Shown piece by piece: positions 23,829-31,374 of a stretch of DNA of 64,000 nucleotides. Each line of letters opens with the position of its first letter. Position 1 is the first letter of the stretch. The notes beneath the pieces are model-generated. The model had not been told where the DNA came from. It ran no database searches and worked only from the letters and a program-made list of their open reading frames with translations. The position numbers and the translations under genes are program-made. The stretch lies in assembly GCF_001261735.1 (NCBI RefSeq), contig NZ_CVRP01000006.1, positions 62,001 to 126,000 of the forward strand. Direction: 5' to 3'. Source of the stretch: Dysgonomonas sp. BGC7 (lineage in GTDB: Bacteria; Bacteroidota; Bacteroidia; Bacteroidales; Dysgonomonadaceae).

Positions 23829-24695
23829 TTATTCTTTTATATCATTTAATAAATTCTTTGCAAGGCGGCTTGCTCCGATTCTGAAATATTCGCTAGTTAA
23901 ATATTCTTCGCCTAGCACTTCTTTTACTATCGTATAGTATTTGACAGCGTCTTCGGTGGTGGAAATTCCTCCAGAGGCTTTAAAACCTGTCTGACGGCCA
24001 TTCTTAGAGGTGTATTCTTTTATTGCTGTACACATTACGTATGCAGCCTCTAATGTTGTCCCTTCATATACTTTGCCGGTAGATGTTTTAATGAAGTCGG
24101 CTCCCGAATATAGAGAAAGTATTGAGGCTTTCATAATATTTTCTGCCGTTTTCAATGCACTTGTTTCCAGTATTACTTTCAACTTCGCTTCGCGGCATGC
24201 ATGTTTTATCTCGTCTAGTTCTTCTGTCAGTTCTTCGTAATTTTCATCGAAAAAGAATCCCAGATTGAGAACGGTATCTATCTCGTCAGCTCCACTGGCT
24301 ACGGCCAGGGCTGTTTCGGCTATTTTTACTTCAGTAAATGTTTGAGACGACGGGAATCCGCCTGCTACGGATGCTATTTTAACATCAGCTGTCAGAGCTT
24401 CTTTTACGGTTTCTACAAAGTTGGGGTACACACAGATTGCTGCTACATTATTTATGTCGCTCGATCCTTCAAAATCGTTTACACCTTCTGTCAGATTCCA
24501 GATGCTTTCTCTTGTATCTGTTGCGTTAAGAGAAGTTAGGTCTATGAGCGAATATATCTTCTTATAAACTTCTTTTGTATTGTTTTCTGCAAATTTCTTG
24601 CTTATTATTTCATTTACTTTTTTGGTAATGTCCGAATCTTTCAGATTGGTCTCATATTTTTTGAGAGTATCGGTATACTTGTTTACTTCTGCCAT
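23829..24695 (-). CDS. deoC: Deoxyribose-phosphate aldolase
   Basis: A 288-residue class I aldolase that splits deoxyribose 5-phosphate into glyceraldehyde 3-phosphate and acetaldehyde in nucleoside breakdown. The barrel motifs are IDLTSLNATDTRESI, AAICVYPNFVETVKEAL, KIASVAGGFPSSQTFTEVK, EIDTVLNLGF, the Schiff-base Lys in GADFIKTSTGKVYEG, and GRQTGFKASGGISTTEDA with the second active Lys. Like other Bacteroidetes DeoC it is longer than the E. coli enzyme at the N terminus. It starts one base after the mazG-like stop, and the dtd-mazG-deoC order is typical for Bacteroidetes. Confidence 0.95.
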   Translation of the reverse strand: MAEVNKYTDTLKKYETNLKDSDITKKVNEIISKKFAENNTKEVYKKIYSLIDLTSLNATDTRESIWNLTEGVNDFEGSSDINNVAAICVYPNFVETVKEALTADVKIASVAGGFPSSQTFTEVKIAETALAVASGADEIDTVLNLGFFFDENYEELTEELDEIKHACREAKLKVILETSALKTAENIMKASILSLYSGADFIKTSTGKVYEGTTLEAAYVMCTAIKEYTSKNGRQTGFKASGGISTTEDAVKYYTIVKEVLGEEYLTSEYFRIGASRLAKNLLNDIKE

Positions 24696-24696
24696 T

Positions 24697-25023
24697 TTAT
24701 TTTAATTTATCGTTATTTATATGCCTGTCTTTATCTCTGTTTGTTTTCTTTTCTATATTCTTTTTGAATGCCTCTGTCAGATCTATTCCTGTCTGATTGG
24801 CCAGACATATAAGTACCCATAGCACATCGGCCATTTCGTCTCCTAGATTTTTGTCTAAATCTGATTTCTTAAATGACTGATCTCCGTACGTGCGAGCCAT
24901 TATACGAGCTAATTCGCCTACTTCTTCGGTGAGGATAGCCATATTGGTAAGTTCGCTGAAATAACGTACTCCTATGGTCTTTATCCAGTTGTCTACTTCT
25001 TTCTGAGCTTCTTCTATAGTCAT
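24697..25023 (-). CDS. MazG-like nucleotide pyrophosphohydrolase
   Basis: The 108-residue protein is a single-domain MazG-type all-alpha NTP pyrophosphohydrolase. The metal-binding motif is MAILTEEVGELARIMARTYG (EExxE) followed by KNLGDEMADVLWVLICLANQ (ExxD). It probably removes pyrophosphate from non-canonical or excess nucleotides, in line with its neighbours in nucleotide and tRNA quality control. Its start codon overlaps the dtd stop by one base (TAATG), implying coupled translation. Confidence 0.85.
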   Translation of the reverse strand: MTIEEAQKEVDNWIKTIGVRYFSELTNMAILTEEVGELARIMARTYGDQSFKKSDLDKNLGDEMADVLWVLICLANQTGIDLTEAFKKNIEKKTNRDKDRHINNDKLK

Positions 25024-25475
25024 TATTCTTTTGTTTTAGAATCTATCCATATGGTGACAGGTCCATCGTTTATTAATTCGACTTGCATGTCTGCTCCAAA
25101 TTCTCCTGTTTTAACTTCTTTTTCTAACTTATCTTGTACACAAGCACATAGCTGCTCATAGAGGGGTATAGCTACTTCGGGCCTTGCTGCTTTTATGTAC
25201 GATGGTCTGTTTCCTTTCTTTGTTGATGCATGAAGAGTAAACTGAGATACAATTAATATCTCGCCGTCTATTTCTGATATAGACTTATTCATTACTCCGT
25301 TTTCGTCATCAAAGATACGTAAATTAACCACTTTTCCCGACAACCATTCGATGTCATTTATATTATCGGCGTCTTCTATGCCTGCCAATATAAGTAGTCC
25401 TTTTCTTATTTTAGACTTTTCTGAGCCGTTTATGCTTACAGATGCTCTTTGCACACGTTGTATGAGTAATCGCAT
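25023..25475 (-). CDS. dtd: D-aminoacyl-tRNA deacylase
   Basis: The 150-residue protein matches DTD throughout: MRLLIQRVQRASVSINGSEK, LLILAGIEDADN, WLSGKVVNLRIFDDENGVMN, the SQFTLHAST active-site motif, RPSYIKAARPEVA and the C-terminal GPVTIWIDS motif. It hydrolyses D-amino acids (and glycine) wrongly attached to tRNA. It lies between a membrane glycosyltransferase gene (2-base gap upstream) and mazG (1-base overlap downstream). Confidence 0.95.
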   Translation of the reverse strand: MRLLIQRVQRASVSINGSEKSKIRKGLLILAGIEDADNINDIEWLSGKVVNLRIFDDENGVMNKSISEIDGEILIVSQFTLHASTKKGNRPSYIKAARPEVAIPLYEQLCACVQDKLEKEVKTGEFGADMQVELINDGPVTIWIDSKTKE

Positions 25476-25477
25476 TT

Positions 25478-26995
25478 TTATTTTCTTTTGTATAGGTATA
25501 TTTCGCCATACGGGTCTTGCATTTCTGTATAAGTTGCTATCATCGTATAATTTTCATTCAAATAAGGAAAATTGGTACGTGATGTAACAATGAACATAGG
25601 GCCTGAATTTTTAACTATATTTTTTTGAAATTCAGATATATCCGGGAATACTGTGTTGTCTATGGCAGGGTGGAAAAAGTATTTATAAGAAGGAACTATG
25701 TCAGCTGCCATATATATTCCTTTATCTAATTGCAGATCGAGTAGGGTAGGGTTATGTTCTTTATTTATAATTTCTGCAAATTCTTTTTGACCATAGCTGC
25801 AATTCTCTTTGCAGAAGAGTGCAGATCGCTCGTTTGCCAGTAATCCCTGATTGTAGATATTGAGAGCCAGTATGCAGATAAATGAAAGTATGTAGATGGG
25901 ATAATGATTACTCTTTTTTTTCATCAAATATTTGTCTAAAAATCCGAAAATATATACCAGACCCATAATTGCAAATACATAAAGAACAATATATGCATAG
26001 AGATGGTGATCCCTGCTGTTTACAATAGGTAAATATAGAAAGACGAAAGAAAAGAATATCCCTATTTTATATTCCTTTTCTTTGATATATTTTTTTGTAA
26101 ATATTAGTACTGCCAGCCCCAATAAGACTAAAGGAAAGGCAATGTAAAACCGTGATGTAAGTTTTACAAAGCGTACTGCTATATTTAATACTACATCTAT
26201 AGTAATCCCTGTTGATGCGTACATGGAATTGAATGTAAAATAGGCAAAAATGAAATCTGCAAAAGCATTATTCAGCAGAAAATAGAGTAAAAAAGGGAAA
26301 GCTAATATTATAAATCCTACCATAAAATACATGAAACAAAACACAATCTGTTTGTACTTTTTTTCTGTGTATATTCGGTAACATATTGCTAGTATAAGGG
26401 GAGCCCAGAAAACACAAACGCTAAACTTCACAAAGAATGCAAATGCAAATGTGAATCCCTGTATCAGCATTATCTTATACAGCCCTTTTGGAGATTGATA
26501 ATTACCATTGAAATAGGAAAGAAAATAATAGAAACTAATAGTTATAATAGGCACAATAAACTCGTCGGCAGAGCCTCCTGATCCACTTTTGCTATACAGA
26601 ATAGTAGTATATAGCAGTGCTATGATAAAGGATGAGATATTGCTTAAGAATAATTTGGCAGTGCGGTATGCAAACAGTATGCTTAGAAACCAGAAGCAAG
26701 ATTGTATGAGATATATACCAAGGAGTGAAGTATTAGATACCAGATAGCCGATTCCATATATGAAATAGATGAGAGGTCCTTTATGGTCGAAGAGGTCCTT
26801 GTATGGTACTTTTCCATTGAAAATACCTTTTCCTATAGAGAAATATATTTGAGGATCGCACCATTCATTAAACAGGTAATATGGAGAATTTAATGTATTG
26901 AAGAAACAAACTATAAAAGAGAATAGTAGAAAGATAAAAATAAAATAGCTGTCTTTTTTTATAGATAAAGAATTATTTGTTAGGTTATTAACCAT
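25478..26995 (-). CDS. GT-C type membrane glycosyltransferase
   Basis: A 505-residue integral membrane protein with about 11-12 hydrophobic helices from residue 18 to about 375 and a soluble C-terminal tail of about 125 residues. The first extracytoplasmic loop carries NEWCDPQIYFSIGKGIFNGK then VPYKDLFDHKGPLIYF; the acidic residues and DHKGP motif are typical of ArnT/PMT-like GT-C enzymes that use lipid-linked sugars. Acceptor and sugar cannot be inferred. It is tightly linked to dtd (2-base gap). It and the next two genes upstream separate uvrC from dtd-mazG-deoC, an apparent insertion into an otherwise common cluster. Confidence 0.75.
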   Translation of the reverse strand: MVNNLTNNSLSIKKDSYFIFIFLLFSFIVCFFNTLNSPYYLFNEWCDPQIYFSIGKGIFNGKVPYKDLFDHKGPLIYFIYGIGYLVSNTSLLGIYLIQSCFWFLSILFAYRTAKLFLSNISSFIIALLYTTILYSKSGSGGSADEFIVPIITISFYYFLSYFNGNYQSPKGLYKIMLIQGFTFAFAFFVKFSVCVFWAPLILAICYRIYTEKKYKQIVFCFMYFMVGFIILAFPFLLYFLLNNAFADFIFAYFTFNSMYASTGITIDVVLNIAVRFVKLTSRFYIAFPLVLLGLAVLIFTKKYIKEKEYKIGIFFSFVFLYLPIVNSRDHHLYAYIVLYVFAIMGLVYIFGFLDKYLMKKKSNHYPIYILSFICILALNIYNQGLLANERSALFCKENCSYGQKEFAEIINKEHNPTLLDLQLDKGIYMAADIVPSYKYFFHPAIDNTVFPDISEFQKNIVKNSGPMFIVTSRTNFPYLNENYTMIATYTEMQDPYGEIYLYKRK

Positions 26996-27021
26996 TTTAT
27001 TGTCTGCTGTTTTGAAAAAAT

Positions 27022-27054
27022 AAGGTTGTATATTCGGTACAAATATACAACCTT
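27022..27054 (-). terminator. Terminator after the DUF308 gene
   Basis: AAGGTTGTATATT (27022-27034) pairs with AATATACAACCTT (27042-27054); on the minus strand it is followed by ATTTTTTC. It separates the DUF308/acyltransferase/uvrC side from the glycosyltransferase-dtd-mazG-deoC-ribH side. TATATTTG on the minus strand (27040-27047) inside it could also be the -7 box of the next unit. Confidence 0.7.
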
Positions 27055-27098
27055 AAAATATAATGCAGTTTCTTTTATATTTTTTTGGATAATATCTT

Positions 27099-27683
27099 TT
27101 ATTCTTTTTCCATATCGTCTAGTTCTTTATGCACAGTCCTCATTCTGAAACCATAATATATTCTCATAATACCATAGCAGAAAAGTGCAAATGACATAAG
27201 ATATATTATAAATCCGGCGGCGAATAATGGACTACTAATAAGGATGAATGCCAATATGAGAGTTAATATGGCAAAAGCAAGTATCCATCCCCAGCCTTTA
27301 ACTCCGTTCCTTTGCAAGTCTATCGCTGTACCAATGCCCCATATAGCCTGAAACATAACCCAAAAGCCTACCATGAAGAGTATAACGGCTATTGTGCCAA
27401 TCGGCATGGCTATAAGTAAGAGACCAAACAGCAGGTCTATTATACCACTGGCTAAGGTCCATCCCCAACCTTTCAGGGTATTCATATTTGATAGTGAGAA
27501 TACTATTTCGAATATTCCACTAACAAGGAACCCTGCAATAAAGAATGCTCCCAAAATAGAAAGAGTTGCGCCCGGATTGCCCAAACACCATACACCTAGA
27601 ATAATGGCTATAACTCCGATTATTGGCGAAATCCACCAATATTTTACAGCCTGTTTTACTGAGTAAAAAAGATCATTTTTCAT
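27099..27683 (-). CDS. HdeD-like (DUF308) membrane protein
   Basis: The 194-residue protein has six hydrophobic helices in pairs, each with the small-residue-rich pattern of the HdeD/DUF308 family: WWISPIIGVIAIILGVWCL, GAFFIAGFLVSGIFEIVFSL, GWGWTLASGIIDLLFGLLLI, IAVILFMVGFWVMFQAIWGI, GWGWILAFAILTLILAFILI and AGFIIYLMSFALFCYGIMRI. The repeated GWGW turn links the units. E. coli HdeD helps acid resistance at high density; the role here is unknown. The C-terminal tail is charged and cytoplasmic. It follows the acyltransferase gene on the same strand. Confidence 0.82.
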   Translation of the reverse strand: MKNDLFYSVKQAVKYWWISPIIGVIAIILGVWCLGNPGATLSILGAFFIAGFLVSGIFEIVFSLSNMNTLKGWGWTLASGIIDLLFGLLLIAMPIGTIAVILFMVGFWVMFQAIWGIGTAIDLQRNGVKGWGWILAFAILTLILAFILISSPLFAAGFIIYLMSFALFCYGIMRIYYGFRMRTVHKELDDMEKE

Positions 27684-27749
27684 AATGCGTTGTTTTTAAC
27701 ATTGTCATATAATATAACGCACAAAAATGAACTATTGTTCATTTATTTT

Positions 27750-28829
27750 TTAAATGATCCACTTATTGAGAACAGGTATTTTTTTGATGATGAGTACAAC
27801 GCTCAGCGAACATAAATATACGAATAGGGCGAGTATGGGAACTGATATAATAGCCGGAAATGTCCCTGTGTTTATATTTAATAAACTGAGCAATACATTA
27901 AACAGATCGTGAACAAGATATATGCCCAGACTGCAATTGGCCAGTAATGTTATATACTTATTATTCTTCAGTTTTTGAATGCCTGTATTGCTATTTATAA
28001 AATTTTTTGCAAAAACAAAGACTGCATATGCTACTATCATTGTCAGCGGACTTATGTTTTCGAAATAATGGGTGCTTAAAGTGTGTTCGGTAACAGCTGT
28101 GTATGTTGACCATGATAACATCCATATCATTATACAGATACCGGCAGTGTATAGTGACTTCTTTTGGATAGATGTAAGGTCATATTTCGAGAAAAAATAA
28201 CCTGCTATAAAATAGCCGGTGTATGAGTATAATTCATTTATTCCGAAGCTTATATGTAGGTTATAGGCGGCATCTATTTTGGGTATTACAGCTCCGAATA
28301 TGAGATAGAGAATAAGGAAGTATATATAGTGTTTTTTTTCGGCATTGGCTGTAAAAACTCTTATAAGTGGTGATAAAATATAGATAGAAATTATTGCATA
28401 CATAAACCATAAGTGATGCCATGGGGTACCGAATAGTATATCCAAATATATTTTTTTCCAATCATCTGAGGTTACCTCTTTGACTTGTAATAGCATGGAT
28501 ACAATAGGTGATAATGTTCTGTATACTATAGCCCAAAATATAAGAGCAATAATGAGTCTGGGTAATGTTTTGGTATATAGTTTTTTAAATGTAAGGTTGT
28601 ATTTGGGATCAAGAATTATTATACCACTCAGCATAAAAAAAACAGGAATACACCACCTGAACATCGTCATAAAAGTATTTAGTACATACCATTCTGATGT
28701 ACCTATTGTAGAGTACCATCTGACTCCGCATATATGTATTATAAGAACAGCATATATTGTGAATGTTCTTAAGATATCAGCATATAATATTCTCTCGTTA
28801 CTTTTATTTTCGATTCTTATTTCTGCCAT
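27750..28829 (-). CDS. Membrane acyltransferase (OafA/WecH-like, acyltransferase 3)
   Basis: A 359-residue membrane protein of the acyltransferase-3 family with about 10 helices. The N-terminal motif RILYADILRTFTIYAVLIIH (R/D-xx-R and an H at the membrane face) and MFRWCIPVFFMLSGIIIL, with FGTPWHHLWFMYAIISIYIL further in, are diagnostic. It probably transfers an acetyl or succinyl group to a cell-surface polysaccharide or lipid, which fits a nearby membrane glycosyltransferase. The gene is 38 bases downstream of uvrC and on the same strand, but is probably a lineage-specific addition. Confidence 0.85.
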   Translation of the reverse strand: MAEIRIENKSNERILYADILRTFTIYAVLIIHICGVRWYSTIGTSEWYVLNTFMTMFRWCIPVFFMLSGIIILDPKYNLTFKKLYTKTLPRLIIALIFWAIVYRTLSPIVSMLLQVKEVTSDDWKKIYLDILFGTPWHHLWFMYAIISIYILSPLIRVFTANAEKKHYIYFLILYLIFGAVIPKIDAAYNLHISFGINELYSYTGYFIAGYFFSKYDLTSIQKKSLYTAGICIMIWMLSWSTYTAVTEHTLSTHYFENISPLTMIVAYAVFVFAKNFINSNTGIQKLKNNKYITLLANCSLGIYLVHDLFNVLLSLLNINTGTFPAIISVPILALFVYLCSLSVVLIIKKIPVLNKWII

Positions 28830-28867
28830 TTTGTAAAAAATAGGGGTGTCTTTATGTAAAGATATTA

Positions 28868-30667
28868 TTAGTTACTTTTATCTTCAAAATATTTTTTCAA
28901 TAAAAGAGTTTTGTGTTTACCTACTATTTTTTCCAGCTCTTGTTGAGATGCGGCTTTTATTCTTTTTACGCTTCTAAACTCTTTGAGTAATAATCTTTTA
29001 GTTTCGTCACCAATACCTTTTATATTGTCTAGTTCCGATTTTACCTGACTTTTGCTTCTTTGGTTTCTATGAAAAGTAATACCAAATCTGTGAGCTTCAT
29101 CTCGCAGATGCTGGAGAACTTTCAGAGATTCAGAATTTTTGTCGAGGTATAACGGTATTGAATCTTCAGGGTAGTAAATTTCTTCCAGCCGCTTGGCTAT
29201 ACCTACAATGGCAACTTTGCCGTATATGCCCAATGACTTGAGCGATTCGCATGCTGAACTTAATTGCCCTTTTCCTCCGTCTATCACAATCAGTTGGGGT
29301 AGGGGAGAGCCTTCTTCCAAGAGTCGGTGATAACGTCTGTATACTACTTCACGCATAGTCGAAAAATCGTCCGGACCTTCTACTGTTTTCACATTGAAGT
29401 GGCGATAGTCTTTTTTCGATGGTTTTCCCATTTTGAATACTACGCATGCCGATACAGGATTAGTTCCTTGTATATTCGAATTGTCAAAACACTCTATCTG
29501 TACAGGTAATTCTTTGATATTCAGATCTTTCTGTATTTCTTTTAGTATTCTTATGTTTCTTTGCTCGGGATTCAGACTTTCTGCTTTTTTTAATTTGTCT
29601 ATTTTATACTGTCTTACATTTTGTGTGGATAGAAGCAAAAGCTTTTTTTTATCTCCTCGCTGAGGAATTACGTATTCTACACCCTCGAGAGCCAGATCGG
29701 GATAGAAAGGTACTACAATTTCTTTTGCTTTCGACCCGAAACGTTCTCTCATCTCTACTATACCCATGCCGAGAAGATCTTCTTTACTTTCTTCTATACG
29801 CTTTCTATATTCAAAGGTATATACTTGTATTATAGCTCCATTATGAACATTCAGATAATTTATAAATGCTGAGTTTTCATCTTCATCGTAACTGTATACA
29901 TCGATATTGTAATTTATATTGCTTACAACAGTCGATTTGTTTTTGAAGTTTTCAATCAGCAGATATTTATTCTTAAGCTCGTTCGCCAATTCAAACTCTT
30001 GTTTTTCCGCCATTTCTAACATTTGATTATAAATACGGTCACTCACAAGATTTGTATTTCCTTTTAGAATTTCTTTTATAGATTCTATGTCCTTATTATA
30101 GTCTTCGTATTTTTGTAAACCTACACAAGGAGCAAGACATCTTTTGATATGATATTCCAGGCACACCTTATATTTTCCTTCTGCTATTTTCTCCGGAGTC
30201 AGATTTAACGAGCATGTACGGATAGGATATAATTTATGTATAAATTCGAGAAGAACTTTTACACTTGGTACATTAGAGTAGGGACCAAAATATTGTGATC
30301 CGTTTTTTATAATTTGTCGTGTTAATTCTACTCTTGGATAAAACTCATTTCTTATAGCAATAGAAGGATAAGACTTGTCGTCTTTTAACAATACATTATA
30401 TCGCGGTTGAAATTCTTTTATAAGATTATTTTCAAGAAGGAGAGTGTCTGCCTCAGTATCTACTATAATGTATCTGATGTCTTTTATCTTACTTACTAAT
30501 ATCCGTGTTTTGGGACTGTCGTGATTTTTTGTAAAATAAGAAGAAACTCTTTTTTTCAGATTCTTTGCTTTACCAACATATATAATTATACCCTTGTCAT
30601 CATAATATTGATAACATCCCGGCTTTTCAGGAATATTTCTGATGATATTTTTTAGATAATCATTCAT
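28868..30667 (-). CDS. uvrC: Excinuclease ABC subunit C
   Basis: The 599-residue protein makes the dual incisions in nucleotide excision repair. It has the N-terminal GIY-YIG nuclease domain (about 12-95: PGCYQYYDDKGIIIYVGKAK then NLKKRVSSYFT), a Cys motif (KVCLEYHIKRCLAPCVG), the UVR helix pair (about 200-240), the RNase H-like nuclease (ECFDNSNIQGTNPVSACVVF, LIVIDGGKGQL) and two helix-hairpin-helix motifs at the end (LDNIKGIGDETKRLLLKEF, RSVKRIKAASQQELEKIVG). Length is normal. It lies downstream of apt and mnmG, a common Bacteroidetes order. Confidence 0.96.
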   Translation of the reverse strand: MNDYLKNIIRNIPEKPGCYQYYDDKGIIIYVGKAKNLKKRVSSYFTKNHDSPKTRILVSKIKDIRYIIVDTEADTLLLENNLIKEFQPRYNVLLKDDKSYPSIAIRNEFYPRVELTRQIIKNGSQYFGPYSNVPSVKVLLEFIHKLYPIRTCSLNLTPEKIAEGKYKVCLEYHIKRCLAPCVGLQKYEDYNKDIESIKEILKGNTNLVSDRIYNQMLEMAEKQEFELANELKNKYLLIENFKNKSTVVSNINYNIDVYSYDEDENSAFINYLNVHNGAIIQVYTFEYRKRIEESKEDLLGMGIVEMRERFGSKAKEIVVPFYPDLALEGVEYVIPQRGDKKKLLLLSTQNVRQYKIDKLKKAESLNPEQRNIRILKEIQKDLNIKELPVQIECFDNSNIQGTNPVSACVVFKMGKPSKKDYRHFNVKTVEGPDDFSTMREVVYRRYHRLLEEGSPLPQLIVIDGGKGQLSSACESLKSLGIYGKVAIVGIAKRLEEIYYPEDSIPLYLDKNSESLKVLQHLRDEAHRFGITFHRNQRSKSQVKSELDNIKGIGDETKRLLLKEFRSVKRIKAASQQELEKIVGKHKTLLLKKYFEDKSN

Positions 30668-30739
30668 ATACTGATGGCTTTTTGTTAATAAAATAGTCTG
30701 TGTTAAGAGCGTTTAAATTCTTTATAATTCTCTATGCTT

Positions 30740-31297
30740 TTAAATAGAGAATGTTATAAGAGATTTTATATCTACGTCGGCAGGAAATACTTCTCTTCCT
30801 CTCAATTCTTCTAGCTCTATGATAAAGTTAATGTATATCTTCTTAACTCCCATCTTCTTTACAAGTTTATATGCTGCAAGCATTGTGCCGCCTGTTGCAA
30901 GTAAATCGTCATGTATAAGAACTACATCATTCTCTCCGAGAGAATCTTTATGTATTTGTATTTTGTCTACACCGTATTCTTTTTCATACTCTTCCTCGTA
31001 GACTTCTGCCGGAAGTTTGCCCGGTTTTCTAATTGGGACAAATCCTGCACCAAGTTCTAATGCCATTATGGGTCCCATGATAAATCCTCTTGATTCTATG
31101 CCTACTACTTTTGTTATTCCAAGATCTTTGTATTCGTCCAAAAGTGTATCAGTGAGCATAGATAAAGACTCCTTTGTGTTGAAGAGTGGGGTGACATCTT
31201 TAAACTGAATTCCTGGGATAGGGAAGTCCGGAATGTTTCTTACTGTTTTTCTTAACTCTGCTAATTTTTCCTCCGATGTTAGTTCTTTCATGTTCAT
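30740..31297 (-). CDS. apt: Adenine phosphoribosyltransferase
   Basis: From the ATG at 31297 the protein has 185 residues (31291 is also possible). It converts adenine and PRPP to AMP. Blocks: RNIPDFPIPGIQFKDVTPLF, GIESRGFIMGPIMALELGAG, RKPGKLPAEVYEEEY and the PRPP-binding loop VVLIHDDLLATGGTMLAAY. The open frame extends up to 31324 (MFHVEQ...), but those residues are just the translation of a parS-like palindrome, so the extended start is rejected. It lies between mnmG and uvrC; two parS-like sites occupy the gap to mnmG. Confidence 0.95.
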   Translation of the reverse strand: MNMKELTSEEKLAELRKTVRNIPDFPIPGIQFKDVTPLFNTKESLSMLTDTLLDEYKDLGITKVVGIESRGFIMGPIMALELGAGFVPIRKPGKLPAEVYEEEYEKEYGVDKIQIHKDSLGENDVVLIHDDLLATGGTMLAAYKLVKKMGVKKIYINFIIELEELRGREVFPADVDIKSLITFSI

Positions 31298-31307
31298 TAA
31301 AGTTGAT

Positions 31308-31323
31308 TGTTCCACGTGGAACA
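31308..31323. other. parS-like palindrome, site 1
   Basis: TGTTCCACGTGGAACA, a perfect 16-bp palindrome matching the bacterial parS pattern (TGTTNCACGTGNAACA) bound by ParB. It is 44 bp from an identical second copy, in the mnmG-apt gap. Confidence 0.8.
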
Positions 31324-31351
31324 AATCCGATTTATACTTGTTTTTATTTTG

Positions 31352-31367
31352 TGTTCCACGTGGAACA
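31352..31367. other. parS-like palindrome, site 2
   Basis: Identical TGTTCCACGTGGAACA, 8 bases beyond the end of mnmG. Two identical perfect copies so close strongly suggest a functional ParB site rather than chance. Confidence 0.8.
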
Positions 31368-31374
31368 ATTTCGT

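Noticed and set aside
30727-30752. Inverted repeat ATTCTCTAT/ATAGAGAAT at the end of apt as a terminator
   Set aside because: It overlaps the last codons and lacks a T tract, so it is weaker than the other hairpins called.
31298-31324. Upstream extension of apt beginning MFHVEQ
   Set aside because: Those residues are only the reading of the parS-like palindrome; family members begin at the MNMKEL region.
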